From contig JAVIAB010000059.1 of assembly GCA_032433765.1 (NCBI GenBank), positions 61,960,678 to 62,024,677 of the forward strand: a stretch of 64,000 bases of DNA. Reading direction: 5' to 3'. The notes beneath the pieces were generated by a model. That model made no database searches. It was not told the origin of the DNA and worked only from the letters and a program-made list of their open reading frames with translations. Below are positions 1 to 12,310 of the stretch, one piece after another (the stretch's first letter is position 1; each line of letters starts with the position of its first letter). Source of the DNA: Megaustenia siamemsis (Eukaryota; Mollusca; Gastropoda; Stylommatophora; Ariophantidae). The translations under genes were made by a program, and so were the position numbers.

Positions 1-206
1 TTTGTATTTAATGAATGAAAATATTAAAGTTAAAGGAACTCATTGAAATAGTGGAAGTTCAAAAGTGTTATGAATTAACTAAATTCAGAGCAAAATTTAG
101 TGTTCTTGAAGTTGTATATAAATTCATATTCAGAGTTCACAGAATTTATATACCGTATATATATATATATATATATATACACACCATATTCCCTATACAC
201 CGTATA

Positions 207-425
207 TAACCGAATATGGTATTAGTGACCATCATTTTTATGGACCTTCAACACATGATTTTTGGGGTAATGTGGTTGGTATTACACCCGTGCCACTTTA
301 TTTTCCCAGAAAAAAATCTGGTATCTATTTAAGGCTGGGTGAACCCGGAAGCCGCTGATCAGGATTGAACTCGACCTTTTGCCCTTTGTAGTCCAGTTCA
401 CTAACCACTGGGCTATCTCGGCTCT
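207..425 (-). mobile_element. tRNA-derived SINE, local type A
   Basis: Read on the minus strand, the element starts with a tRNA-like head. It has a box A-like stretch (TAGCCCAGTGGTTAGTG near 415-395) and a box B-like GAGTTCAATCC (near 372-362). The body contains the reverse of 'ggctgggtgaacccgg' and 'tattagtgacc'. The same body recurs at 8264, 24627, 48828, 53205 and 57985, which makes a dispersed SINE family likely. It is probably not a functional tRNA gene, because the anticodon and acceptor arms do not form. Confidence 0.75.
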
Positions 426-504
426 TAATTTGTAAGGGTTTTCCTTAATTTGTAAGGGTTTTCCTTAATTTGTAAGTGTTTCCCTTAATTTGTAAGAGTT
501 TTTC
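425..504. repeat. 20-bp tandem repeat, four copies
   Basis: Four copies of a unit like ttaatttgtaagggttttcc lie head to tail directly beside the SINE. The later copies carry substitutions. A similar but decayed motif is seen near 10945-10985. Confidence 0.8.
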
Positions 505-1014
505 TTCAAAATGGACCTGTAAGCCTTACAAGGTTATTTGTAAGGGAAAACAAATCATTAATGCAACTTTCTGCATATTTTTCCTTTGATTTAATTAAAA
601 TAAATCTATATATGACATACATTTAGTGAAAACAATTTTATGCAGAATTGTGAAAATGTCTTTGTTTATATGTAAACTAGCCAATCAAACTTTACCAAAC
701 TTATGTTTGAAACTAACTATAAATACTGAAGCAAATCATCTTACATGGATATATATAGCCAAGAAAAATTCAGGTTAAATACAGTTTTATTTATGGGTGT
801 TACTATCTAGTACATAACCTAGAAGACACAGGTTGAACAAATTGTGAATCACCAAGAAGGCAAATGAAATTATACGTTTTTTTTTTTTTCACATTTGTAA
901 GCCTTTTTTTTTTGGCCCGGTGTATACAGATTTGCCATTAAAATATATGGAAGAGAATGAAAGTGGATTTTACACAGCTCTTTATCACTGATATTTGAAG
1001 ATATTTATTATCTT
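505..1014. other. AT-rich noncoding DNA
   Basis: The stretch holds poly-T runs near 880 and 905. No gene or recognised repeat is seen. Confidence 0.5.
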
Positions 1015-1600
1015 TTCTTCTTCTTCTACCTTTTTAACTCCCAGTGGAGCATAGGTCTTCAACAAACATTTTCCAAGTCGTTCTGTTTTTTGCTATTCTT
1101 TTAAGATCATTCCATGTCTTCCCCATCATCTTCATCTCTGCTTCTATCTGTCTTCTCCAAGAATTCCTTGGTCTTCCTCTTTGTCTTTTCCCCTGGTGAT
1201 TCCAAAAAAGGCCCTGTTGTGTAATACTCTCAGTTGGCTTCCGTAGTGTGTATCCTATCCTATCGAGCGCCATCATCTTCACTGTATCTCTTTATCCACT
1301 GGTATTTGCCTGGTACATTTCCATAATTCTATGTTAGTGATTTTGTCCTGCCATTTCTATCCCTTTATTCTGCGTAAGCATCCATTAATGAAAGTCTTTA
1401 TCTTCCTGATTGTCAATTTTGTTGTTCTCCATGTTTCACAGCCATATGATAGGACTGACTTAACATTTGAGTTAAAAATTTTTATTTTTGTATTTAACCT
1501 AATTTCTTTGGATTTCCATATGTTTCCCAGTGCAATGAAAGCTCCTCTTGCTTTTGATATCCTTATTTTAATTATCTTTTTAATGACCAAAAATATAATG
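1015..1600 (-). mobile_element. LINE type D, 3' fragment (broken RT C-terminus)
   Basis: The minus strand encodes, across a frameshift near 1320-1360, the C-terminal part of a non-LTR retrotransposon polyprotein. Recognisable pieces are [47 protein letters not shown] and TWNDLKRIAKNR, ending at [10 protein letters not shown] and a GAA-rich tail. The endonuclease and catalytic RT parts are missing, as expected for a 5'-truncated insertion. Closely similar copies lie at 26482, 26985 and 62130. Confidence 0.8.
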
Positions 1601-3294
1601 TGTTATTTTTCTTTCATGGGGCATTGAGGTTGATTAGAAGTTAAAGAATAATTTTCTCAAATAATATTTGTGTTGAAGAAATGATCATTCAACACTAGAA
1701 AGTGTCAGAGGGGACTGAATTATTTTATTTCCATAAAAATTAATCCTTTGAAATATCACTAAGACCTACATTTATTGAGCAAAAACTCTGTGTGGTGTTG
1801 TGGATTTGAAGAAGAGCAGAATGAATCACTTCTTCTTTATCTATACACGCTGTAAAGTTTTTATGGCTAAAACTAAAAAAAATCTCACTCTATGGTAAAA
1901 ACAAGCAGCAGTGTTTATGAAATCCTGCCATTCAAAGCTAATTACTCAAAAGTTTTCTATAAAGTTAAATGCATGCATGTTATATTTGTAAGGTAGATAA
2001 CTCAACTTTCTTACATGTTGCGTCAACAAGTTCATATGTACTGTAGCTTCCTTGCATTTTTTCTGTGCCTATTCCTCCGCCCCCCCCCCCCCCCACACAC
2101 ACACACACACCCTCCCCTCCCACCACACACACAATAATTTAAAGGGTCTCTCATCCTTCTCTTCTTGCCTTAAAGTCTCCCTCGTAAACAGAGACTACAA
2201 ACAAAACATCTCAGTATTGCTTCCTATTATATGCATAATAGTCTTCATCCTGACACCAACTTACCACAGCTCATTAGTATTTATATTATTATATTATTAC
2301 AAATACTTTTTTATTCACAACTTTGTGGTATTCAGTTACTGTTTTACATTTTTTTTGTTCATTAATTTATCCATAATTTACTTGTGAATGACAGTATTGG
2401 ATTGCAGTTAACAGCTGTGAGTAATGATTAATTATAGATTAAAATGTAATTACAAAAGCCTGGGTAAAAATCATTCTGACAGCTTTGAAGCTTTCAGCCA
2501 AATTGTTTTAATGGTTTACATTTCTGCAAACTTTTGGTTTATCTGGTGAATGAACAAAATAAACAGGTAGTTTTTTTTAAGAAAATGTTTGTAGGTTGGA
2601 TTACGCAAGGGATGGTGGGTAACTTTCTTTTCAATGTGAACTAATGTGAACTAAATGTGTGCAAAACCTAAAACACTGTCAGCTGCACTGAGTTTGCAGA
2701 CCTCAGTAAAAACACAACTTCCTCTCTGCAGTACAGGAATCAGTAATGCCATAATAGATTTTCTTTGGGTTAGGTGCTTTGTAATACCATGTTATAGACA
2801 AATATTATTGGTTAATTGTTGTTTGTTTGCATGCTTTATTTCTTTGACAAAGTCCCAAGGGACTGACATTTATGGGAATATAATTTTTTCCAAGTTTCAC
2901 ACCAGCAACCATATGCTCAGTGTCCCTTGCCATTCAGTCAGTATTCTGACTTCAAAGGTACTTTATTTTTTTATCAAGAGTTTTGTGTATAGACTTTCTG
3001 CTATCATTTTTGTCAATGCATAGATTTTTTCACCCACTTTTTCAATTTCCAGTTGCCAAGGGTTATTTAATGTTCACAGAATGCAAATGGGATCTCCTGT
3101 TTTTTTCCGTTATCAAATAGAGCCATCATCGGAGATGGTAGAGCTAACAAAAATCACAGATTTGGAGTGAAAAATGCCACCATCTGTGGTAAAATTCGAT
3201 CTCAGGACTTCTCATCAGAGGCCAATGTCTTAATTCTTGACCACCCACATCCTCCCATTGCTGAATTAATTATGACTAGCTTTATTATAGTGAA
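1601..3294. other. Unassigned intergenic DNA with a poly-C/(CA)n tract
   Basis: No supported gene is seen. A poly-C run followed by (CA)n lies at about 2080-2110. Short open frames here (for example 2655-3023) lack recognisable motifs and look like chance frames. Confidence 0.5.
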
Positions 3295-3500
3295 GGAGAG
3301 CTGTGATGGCTCAATGGATGATGAACTAGACTGCTAAAGGACAAGAGGCCAGGTTGATCCTGATCAACAATTCTCAGGTTCACCCAACCCAAAATGGCTA
3401 CTTGATTTTCTGGGAAAAGTAGGTTAGTTTGGTGTTATACTATCTATAAAATGTACCGATGGTCATTAAAGAAATACAGGGAGTAACACCGTATTTCCCG
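3295..3500 (+). mobile_element. SINE type A, decayed copy
   Basis: It begins with a tRNA-like head (GATGGCTCAATGGATGATGAACTAGACTGC) split by mutations. The SINE-A body follows: 'caggttcacccaaccc', 'gattttctgggaaaagtag' and 'ggtcattaa'. It is in the opposite orientation to most other copies in the window and is more diverged. Confidence 0.6.
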
Positions 3501-3597
3501 TACGCCTTACAATGTGGAAGGAAGTACGGCCCACTCATCTGTAGCCTGAATTCCTGTTGCTTCAATTAGACATTGGAGAATCTGATGGTGATAAAAT

Positions 3598-3985
3598 ATT
3601 TGGACATTAGAAAAGAAAATTGAAGTCTTTGAAATGTGGATATATAGAATAATAGGCAGAATTGGAAAGAAAAGAAAACAAACGATGAAGTCTTAAAACT
3701 ACTAACAATGAAAAGAGAACTACTAAACACAATTCAAACAAGACAAATGAGATTTTTGGGGCATGTTAAAAGACACAAAAGCCTACTAAAAGTAATCTTG
3801 GAAGGGAAAATACAAGGTAAAAGAGTCAGAGGCAGACCAAGACTAACGTGGATGAGTAATGTCAAAAGATGAACAAGTCAATCTTTGACAACCTGCACCA
3901 TCAAAGCAAAAGACAGAGCTGAATGGTGCTGCATGGTAGCCAACCTTTCATGTGGAGATGGCACTTGATGATGATGATAATGTCT
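3598..3985 (+). mobile_element. LINE type A, 3' fragment
   Basis: The segment encodes, with frameshifts and stops, the type A C-terminus: [43 protein letters not shown] and WCCMVANLSCGDGT. It ends in a GATGATGATG tail. The upstream RT catalytic region is absent. Confidence 0.8.
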
Positions 3986-4724
3986 GAGATAAAGTCTGTG
4001 TAGATAATCTTCTTGCTTGTCCGTTGGGCAGTATTTTTTGTGTGTTATTGCTACAGTTTGAGAAGCTCAGAGATTTTACTTTGTGCCAAAGTGAAACTAC
4101 ATTTATAAATATCAGAATGAGCAGGACAAATTATGTAGTAAAATTAAAGTCTTAAGGAATAAAGGCATGCAATTGTAAAGCTGCTGTAAAGCCGATGATA
4201 AAGATGAAGAACCAAAATAAAAAAAATTAGGAAAATTAGTGAGGTTTTAATGTTTGATTTAATTTAAAAATTGTTTTTCACTTTTTTACTGCTAGAACTG
4301 TTAATGTAAAATAACATGGCTTATACATACCTGTAACACTTAGATGGAAGCTGGTGATTTGAGACCTCCAATGTTTTATTTTTACTTCCTAATTCTGCTG
4401 GAGAGGTTTGAGCATGTTCATTTTGGAGTTACTGCCCTACCAGGCCCTCTATTATAACATCCCCACCACCGTCAGAACTACAGCGGCTCTCAACAGTTAT
4501 CAGTTTGTTTCGATGCCAAATTTTTCCCAGGATTCCACTAGAAGGTGAATTGAGGTCTTGGTCAGCTTTTATCCCAGATCTTGCCATGGCAGCAACAGGT
4601 CCTCTAGCGTATACCCTCATCATAGTTTTGAAATTGACTTACTATGATTAAAGTATACCTCAATAGTCCAACAAATAAAAAACAACAGACAATGCAAAGA
4701 ACAATAGGCAGCTAAAAGCAGTTG
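3986..4724. other. Unassigned intergenic DNA
   Basis: No gene, tandem repeat or recognisable mobile element is seen. Confidence 0.4.
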
Positions 4725-4865
4725 TATGTTGTTCTTTGTGTTTTCTGTTTATTTGTGGATTTTTACTGAATGTTGTAAACATACTTGTCCTCCAAAATTA
4801 TGAATTGATCTGAAATTTCCGTTGGTAATAATATTAATCTATTATTATTTGTCTTTATACCTCAG
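4725..4865 (+). mobile_element. SINE type D, 3' part, decayed
   Basis: It matches the 3' body shared by the copies at 49945 and 53145: 'gttctttgtgttttctgtttatttg', 'gaatgttgtaaacatac', 'tgaattgat' and 'attattatttgtc'. The head is not visible. Confidence 0.5.
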
Positions 4866-5739
4866 TAGTAACTATTTTATATATTTAACCTGATATTATG
4901 ATTAATTCATAAAAATTAATAGCAGTTATCGTAAAAGCAGTATTTCTTATTTGTGGTAAGTGAAAAGAAATCTGAAATTAATGTTTAAATTTTTATGGCT
5001 GTACTTCTTAATTGTTTCAATTATTTTTTAAACAGTATTTCTTTCAAAGTGTTATTTTTTCAGACTTTACCAAAATATCAGTAACTGTATTTTTGTCCAA
5101 GTTACATAGTTTGAGTAATACATTTTTCGACAGTTTAGTAAAAACATGATTTAAAACGAAGTATCATATTATAGGATTAAACCATACATAATGTATATCT
5201 GAAGTACATTCAAAATATTTTAGGAAATGTAAAGGGACATTTCACTTTGGTAACAAAGAAAAAGTTGGTTAATATTTCAATAATGGTGAAAATTTGTGGC
5301 GGTGTTTTCAAAAAGTTAATTAATATCATTTTAGTGATGGTGGACATTTTGCTGATTTTGTAAAGTTTGTGTAGGCAGGAGCATGCAACATGCTCTTTTT
5401 TTATTTTTTTTATTTCCAAAAGCTTTTGTATTTGCTCAACTTAAACATAGGATCAACGTCTAATCATCAATCTCAGATGGAATTTGGTGCGATGCATTTT
5501 TGATTAAAGGATAATAGGGTCTTCTCTTGCGATGCTTAAGGCATTAGCGGCTAGATAAAAATAGGAAGAAGAAAGAACTCTTGACCTCCTTAACTCCTCT
5601 GTTGTCTAGAATTTATGACATATACATGCGTGTCCAAATTTTATCGTCTATTAACAAAATATTTTCATGTTGTTGGACATTATGTATTGTTTAATTTATG
5701 TTATGACACTTTTTTTTATTGTGGAGCAAAATTAACACA
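4866..5739. other. Unassigned AT-rich intergenic DNA
   Basis: No gene or clear repeat is seen. Confidence 0.4.
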
Positions 5740-6010
5740 CGTTTTGAACCTGATGACTGGATGGTCTAGAGATAAGATGTTGACCTCTGACAGGAAGGTC
5801 ATAGGTTCGATTCCCACCACGGGCGGTGAATAAAAAAAAAAAATTGTATCTATAATGTCCTTGTGGCTTTACCCTACCCTGGTCTCTGGGTAGTGAGCTC
5901 CAAATGCTTAGCCCTCTCAGAAAATGGCAAAAAAACAGGAAGTCCCATGTGCATCTGCACATGTTAAAGAACTGTTGACAGTTTCAAGTAAAAAAGAGTA
6001 GGCCAAAATT
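5740..6010 (+). mobile_element. tRNA-derived SINE, local type C
   Basis: The head (about 5747-5826) has box A-like TGGTCTAGAGATAAGATG and a canonical box B GGTTCGATTCC at about 5804-5814. An A-run and a pyrimidine-rich body follow ('tggctttaccctaccctggtctctgggtag'). The fused body and missing CCA-end pairing point to a SINE rather than a tRNA gene. Confidence 0.6.
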
Positions 6011-6979
6011 GGTTGCCGACAGGGCAAAAATTGTTAAGTAAATCTACCCATGCTAAAGACAGATGTGTCACGCTAAAAGGCATGGATATCATGAGTTTGC
6101 TGTGAACTAACGACACAATACATCTATGATCACTTCATAGGTGAATGCTAAGAAGAACTTAATGACAATATTTGAGATGACAAGTAACTCTGTCCAAATC
6201 AACAGAATAATTTAGGAGTTAATGAGCTTTTAATCAGCAGCGTAAAATAAAATGGTTAGCCAGTATTGTTTGTCTATGCCAAGGGGAATAATTGAGAACA
6301 AATGTATTGTAGTAATTTGTATGTTATACATATCTGCCATAGGCAGTGTAATATTTGAAACAGAACACACATAGTAAGTTATGTATTTATAATAAGGGGC
6401 ATTCTTAAACATTGATGTTAAAGAAAATATAGTTCAGCTGTTTTTGACTTTGCTTTATGTGTGTAAAATAACCTTTTTATATGTTTATTACATTGTAATT
6501 TATCAGCAATAACATAAAGATGACCCTAAAGATATTAGTTTATGTAAAAAAAAAAGTTCTTTACATTTCCTTTGTGAAGAAACATATCACAACCTCACAA
6601 AACTATGTCTCCTAGTTTTAAAGAAAATAGTCCCTCTGTAATTTGAAGATTATGATGACTAACTTTGTTTACAATTAGTTTTAAAAAAAATATAAACTTG
6701 TTTGTCGACATTATTTAAGAGAGATGCCAGTGTAGTTATTTTTGTGTGGAAATAATAAAGAAATGTTTTAATATGAAGAAACAATTCCATTGCTACATGC
6801 ATGCTTCTTTTTTTCTTTTTTTTTTGTACATTTTTATTTTGTACATTTTTTTTCAATTTTTAATTTTTTTCTTGATGTGAGTTTATGGATTACTTTAGTT
6901 TGGGGCAATCTTTTGTCTGCAGTACCAAAGATGGTTGAATCTATTTATAACTTTTTTTTCCTTAGTGGGAAAATAAAAT

Positions 6980-7047
<68 letters not shown>

Positions 7048-7327
7048 GTACATACATACATACAGGGCTTTATTTTAGCTGGAATTGTTCGGAACAACTA
7101 CAGTAAGCTTTTAGGACTTATGGGTCCTGAGAAACATATTTTGCTGGTAAATGAAAATTATGTTGTCGTCACTTAATATTTCAATGTCAAAGTTGTTGAT
7201 GATAATACAGCTGTAAGTAATATACCAGAGCTTCAGTGGCTTGATATATGATGGTTTTCCTGTTCTATGGGATGGTAGAATTTAGGTCAACTTTTTTGTG
7301 GATGTGTGCGTGCACGCGTGTGTACGT
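6011..7327. other. Unassigned intergenic DNA
   Basis: AT-rich DNA with poly-T/A runs and one long TA microsatellite, listed separately. No gene is seen. Confidence 0.4.
6984..7046. repeat. (TA)n microsatellite
   Basis: About 31 TA dinucleotides, followed by short (CATA)n. Confidence 0.97.
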
Positions 7328-7440
7328 ATGTGTATGTCTGTGAAGCATGGACCCGTATTGCAGAATTAGAAATACAAAAATTACCAGCTGTGGAAATGAG
7401 ATATTACCATCATATCCTGAACATTGGATGCAAAGCCACA
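7328..7440 (+). mobile_element. LINE RT C-terminus relic
   Basis: The translated stretch CEAWTRIAELEIQKLPAVEM followed by RYYHHILNI resembles the segment after the RT palm found in many LINEs (usually GCE-W-T...LE..I-A.EM..YR..L-I). It is short and isolated, and no tail was seen. The assignment rests on motif resemblance alone. Confidence 0.45.
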
Positions 7441-8262
7441 TTACTGATCTATCTATCCTTTTATTGTCCTTTTGAGCCAAAGATGGCACACTGGACAGGA
7501 ATTGTAGACGCTGGTGTTCAGTTATCTTTTGTTATGAAACACAGGACCTATATTTTATCTCACCACACATCTATCTCTGTTCTGGATGAGTTGCTAAATC
7601 TCTGCGAGGGAGCTGATGCCTGCTATTGTTACCTTTCACCTCTGTGTTCTTTTTAGTGTTTATCTAGGTTGGTCATTTCTTTTTTTTTATTAGAATTTAT
7701 AATTTCTATTTAAGAGTTTATATTTCTATTTCGATAACAATGGATGATTCACAATGGCAGCTTGTTAGGCCCCTGATCAACTATCCTAAGCAACATGATG
7801 AGATGGATTTAATGAAAATCATTGTCACACGTGAAGAGCTTATTAAAATGGTAAAGCAGCAAGCGGTTTTGCTGGTATTGGCATGATAGGAGACAAGCTA
7901 GAACAAGATTGCAGGGAAGAGTGGAAGTGAAAGGCTTGAGACAAAAAAAAAGAGACAAAAATAGTCGCAAAGACTGGACAAACACAAAAACTAACACACA
8001 AAAATGAAGAATGGAGAAAAATCCTGAACAATTCATGTTATGTTTTGAGGAACTAAGGGATTAGAAAGACGTGTTAAAATGAAACCATAGTAGATAGATA
8101 CTACTGTATGGTCTGGGTTCATCTCATTGAAATCAAACAACACATACTTAATACATACAATTATAAACTAAATACATACAAATATTAGCATCAATAAAAA
8201 TATAAATTTAATAATAAAAACATAAATTAAATACATAGAAATATGAAATAGTAAAGTAAATT
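7441..8262. other. Unassigned intergenic DNA
   Basis: No supported gene is seen. Confidence 0.4.
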
Positions 8263-8263
8263 A

Positions 8264-8503
8264 CCCCCGTCACGCCAAGTGGCGTATAGGGAAAAATGGT
8301 GTTAGTGACCCTATATTTTACAGACCTTCAGCACATGATTTTTGGGGAAATGTGGTCGGTATTACGCCCGTGCTGCTTTACTTTCCCAGAAAAATCCGGT
8401 ACCCATTTATGGCTGGGTGAACCCGAAAGCCGTCGGTTGGGATCGAACCCTACCCCTTGTCCTTTCTAGTCCAGTTCACTAACCACTGAGCTATCGTGGG
8501 ACC
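8264..8503 (-). mobile_element. SINE type A
   Basis: A near full-length copy. The 3' side reads 'cccccgtcacgcca' and the tRNA-like head lies at the right end (reverse of 'ccagttcactaaccactgagctatcg'). Box B-like sequence lies near 8442-8452. Confidence 0.8.
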
Positions 8504-8559
8504 CAAATATGAAATAGAAAAAAACTAAATTGTTGTTGGCACTAGCTTAAGTGAGAATA

Positions 8560-8790
8560 GAGCAGCTCACTTGGATAGTTGGAGAATAGGTGGCCAAACA
8601 GGTAAAATAATTTGCCACTTTCCAAATAAAATTATCATGGGTTCAAATCATGATAGGATCACACAATTTTTCTACTAGTGATAAATCAAAACTGGGCCTG
8701 AATGCCTCGTGGTGACTTCACTGGGCATGCAACCTTTATTCTTCAAGCCCTATGGACTCCCTGCCAGATCAAAGAAATGGGTAAATACAA
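8560..8790 (+). mobile_element. Possible decayed tRNA-type SINE
   Basis: It carries a box B-like GGGTTCAAATCA near 8639-8650, with a plausible but mutated box A upstream ('gtggccaaacaggta'). A body ends near 'tatggactccctgcc'. Only one copy is seen in the window, so the call is weak. Confidence 0.35.
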
Positions 8791-8833
8791 TAATGATAGA
8801 TCTTTAGGTTGTTAGAAGAAGACCACAAATACG

Positions 8834-8996
8834 TAGTTTATGGGTCTACAGGTTTCATTCACTGAGAAGGGTCATAGTTGATGGGTCTATAGGCTTCATT
8901 CACTGAGGAGGGTAATAGTTTATGGGTCTATAGGCTTCATTCACTGAGGAGGGTAATAGTTGATGGGTCTATAGGCTTCATTCACTGAGAAGGGGA
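8834..8996. repeat. 41-bp tandem repeat, four copies
   Basis: The unit is tagttgatgggtctatagg plus cttcattcactgaggagggtaa. The first copy is most diverged. Confidence 0.9.
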
Positions 8997-9040
8997 TCTG
9001 AGCACCTATGGAATGTTCAAAGTGCGATGATGTTGACCCA

Positions 9041-9784
9041 CAAATAACTCAATGCTTCATTAGGTCTGCTTTGATGAAACGGTCAATCGGAGGAAATACT
9101 GCTGTTGTTGTTTGTCTATTTTTATGAACATCTTAGATTATTAGTGTTTGTTTTTAAGAATTAATGTAAACATTTCAAATAAAATTGTTATTTTAGTATG
9201 CTCATATCTGTAACACAACCCACATATGATGATTATATGCTGCACACTGATGCAATTACTTTGTATACATTTTCCTGTCACATTTGTTCACACAAATATT
9301 TTCATATAAATGTTTCTTTTCACATGGTTTATATTACTTTAAATAATCGAGATGACCATGATTCTTTGTCCCACTAAGAAGTTCCTTGTTTCACTTAGAA
9401 GCTCTTCATTCTGCCATAATATGAATACAAGTACTGCCTTGAAAAGCCACGGAAATTGGCTTACCAACATAGGCTCAGAGGCGAAGCAAATACGAGTGGG
9501 TCACTAGATAGTTATTTAAAAGTAATGTAACTTTTATATAATTAATATGAAAAATAAACATTACTTTCATGAAATTATTGTTTAAAAATATTACATTTAT
9601 GAAATATTCCTTCAGATAAATATTACTTTAACTATATTTATCTCTTGTAAATATTCCTTTGGATATTTTATGTGATGCTGTGGGGTTATAGATTATTTAA
9701 TAAATATCAGGTTTATGATTTAGATTATTTGTTCCATTCCCATTCATTTGTAATTTGTACCACAGATAATTAACCCATGTTGTG
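9041..9784. other. Unassigned intergenic DNA
   Basis: AT-rich, with loose repetition of 'aaatattacttt' motifs at 9520-9660. The first bases, from about 8997, match the reverse of 45589-45635 ('gatctgagcacctatgga'), a shared dispersed-repeat scrap. Confidence 0.4.
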
Positions 9785-10030
9785 ATATTTCTCCTGCTAC
9801 TACTACCACTACCACTATTACTACTATTCCTACCACTACTACTACTACTATTACTACTACTACTACTACTTCTACGTCTTCTACTCAACTACTACAACTA
9901 CCACTATTACTACTACTGCTGCTGCTACTACTACTACTACTACTACTACAACTACCACTATTACTACTACTGCTGCTACTACTACTACTACTGCTACTAC
10001 TATACTACTACTACTCCTATACTACTATTA
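9785..10030. repeat. (CTA)n trinucleotide repeat, interrupted
   Basis: Long runs of CTA/ACT triplets are broken by CTG and CCA variants. They yield artificial Leu- or Tyr-rich frames on one strand and Ser/Arg-rich frames on the other. Confidence 0.95.
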
Positions 10031-10317
10031 CATTCACATTTGCCTTGTTAGTTACTTTTTGTCAATTGTTTTTAATATTAAATTTTATGGGTTTATGTTT
10101 GAGAAATCTGGTTTATGTTTTTGTCAGTCATGACACTTTATCTGAAAGTATGTTTGAAGGCTGGGATAGATGTTTTCTGCTTTTGTTCTGTCTAGTACAG
10201 TTGACAACATCATTTGTGTTTTTGTTAGAACGCTGGCTTGCCAGTGTTTAAATCCCAGCCTAATGTTCTACATTCAACCAATCCATTTGAAAATTTAATT
10301 GGTACCTAGCTCACTAA

Positions 10318-10575
10318 AGATGATGGCATTGATAGGGGACACACATTGTGGAAGCCAACTGAGAGCATTGCATGACAAACCCCTTTTTTAAATCCTCAGG
10401 GAAGGGAAACAAAGAGGATGACCAAAATATACTTGGGAAAGACAGGTGGAAGCAGAGATGAAGAGGATGGGAAGACATGGAATGGTTTTTAAAAAAATTA
10501 CAAGAAACAGGAAAGTGTTTTTTAGAGACCCATTCTCCACAGGGGGCTGAAAGGAAGAAGAAGAAAAAGAAATGA
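10318..10575 (+). mobile_element. LINE type D, 3' fragment, decayed
   Basis: It matches the type D end: 'acacattgtggaagccaactgagag', the segment encoding a K/R-Q-R-G-rich stretch, 'gggaagacatggaatgg' and 'ctccacagggggctgaaag', then a GAA-rich tail. It has several frame breaks. Confidence 0.7.
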
Positions 10576-11279
10576 CTCTCAAATCCAAATGTTGTGACCT
10601 AGTATGAGATGCTGTAATACTTTACTCCCCTAAGACATCATATATTGCGGGACATGCTTGCTTTTTCTTTTCCTTTTCCTTTTTTTTACTCTATTTAGAT
10701 ACTGACTTTAAAATTTGTTGATTGTGCAGGAGCAGATATAATGTTGTATTTTTGTATAAATTTATAAAAAAATGTGGCGTTGTTTAATAATAATAATAAT
10801 ATATGCTCTGAGCCTTGAAGTTTGTTGGGGATTGCATGAATGTGAGATGAGGTCTTGTTTTTTGTGTTTTTTTTCTATGGAAATTTAAATTAAACACAGG
10901 GAAAGTAGCAGTGTTTTTGAATGTTCATCTAAAGCATACGTAGGTATTTGTAAAGGTTTTCCATAATTTATAAGAGATTTTCCTTATCAAGAGAAATCAA
11001 ATTATGTTTAAAATTGTATTGTGTAGCATCTGCATTGGGTGTTGCAGGAACAGCTACCCATTGAACAAGTGCCTGGCTGATATTTCATGAAGCAGGAAGA
11101 ATACATTCTAGATTGGGATGTTACTGTATGCTCACTTATATATCTAGTGATACTAACTTTAATCCTAAGCCTATTGCATTATGCATATCAACAACACGTT
11201 CTGTAATATTTTAATGCAGAAACATTTACGCACAGGGCAAATGGTGTCAATCTTAACCTAGTTGCATCACACAGGATGT
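10576..11279. other. Unassigned intergenic DNA
   Basis: No gene is seen. There is a short (AAT)n at 10785-10802. Confidence 0.4.
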
Positions 11280-11930
11280 CCATCAACTGACCAAGACCTC
11301 ACCTCCCAGTGAACTTCCTGGTAACAGCCTGCATCAAAGCATTCTGGCTAACGCGGTTCAGGATTACAATGTTCTTAGCACTGGTGAGGTCTGTTGATGT
11401 AGAAGACCCAGTATTGAAGTGACTAAGCAGGGCAAGCTCCATTTTCTTCAGCAGAATCTGGGAATTCAAGAAAGCCATCGTACTGCACCACTTCACCATC
11501 CTAGATGTGAATGCCAGTTGCTCGTGTCAATCCATACCATTAAACAAAATCACACATATCTCACAAAAATCTGCTTCATTTTTGTAAGAGGTAATGAGCA
11601 TGTTGACAGACTTGCTAGTCTGGCTGTTGTTGTGTGCAGAAGGGCAATAGACCATGCTGACATTCTGAGTGCCCTTAAGGAAGTTGGACACTAAAAGCAA
11701 CTAAACAAATTACCCTGAATCAGTAACCATGAATAAACTGCATGAAAATCATATCAAGAGAGAAGATGCCTTATGCAAGCACTGCACAGGAATTTTAAAA
11801 ATACTTGTCAAGCAACACAACACCGGAGTCTTTAGTCGCTAAACGTTGGGGAGTATACGTTAGAGGAGATCTAAGCTCTTATGGACTTGTCCGATGTACA
11901 ATGAGGATGACCTGTTGACTCAACTAAACT
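11280..11930 (+). pseudogene. Relic of a LINE RNase H region
   Basis: Across several frames the plus strand shows AIVLHHFTI, FCKR and then VRGNEHVDRLASLAVV, which resembles the end of a retrotransposon RNase H domain (usual form HVG..GNE.AD.LA). RAIDHADILSALKEVGH and a Cys/His scrap (LCKHC) follow. Multiple stops and frameshifts mean it is dead. It may belong with the next relic. Confidence 0.5.
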
Positions 11931-12049
11931 AAGTACAAGACAACCATAAATTCTAGAATAGGTTAATGCAGAAACATTATCATTAACTCTTAGAGCACTT
12001 ACACCAAATGAAACTATAAAAGAAGAAACGAAACAAGAGTACATACCGA

Positions 12050-12310
12050 AGCTATATACAGGGAAGACACTGGAAGTTAATCAGTCACGTTCTCAAATGG
12101 ACAAAAGAAGGTTCCCGCCAGGCATTCATGTGGACACCGGGTGGCAAAAGAAAACAATGAAGATCAAAAGAAAATCTGAGAAGAGCAATTAATAGAAAGG
12201 GCTCAGTAAGTGCTTGAGAACAATGCAAGGTCTAGCAGTGAATCATCAGACATAGAGAGTTATAATTTCTGCCCTCTGTGCTACCTTCAGCACGAGAAGA
12301 ACTAACAAAG
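12050..12310 (+). pseudogene. LINE 3'-end relic
   Basis: Frames here read WKLISHVLKWTKEGSRQAF, MWTPGGKRKQ and ENLRRAI. This resembles the common LINE C-terminal pattern W..IGH..R......A..W.P.GKRKRGRP...WRR. It is broken by stops. Confidence 0.5.

Noticed and set aside
5747..5826. Functional tRNA gene
   Set aside because: Box A and B are present but the cloverleaf arms do not form and a SINE body follows; the same holds for the other tRNA-like heads.
9697..10051. Poly-Leu or Ser-rich proteins
   Set aside because: Translation of the CTA/ACT trinucleotide repeat.
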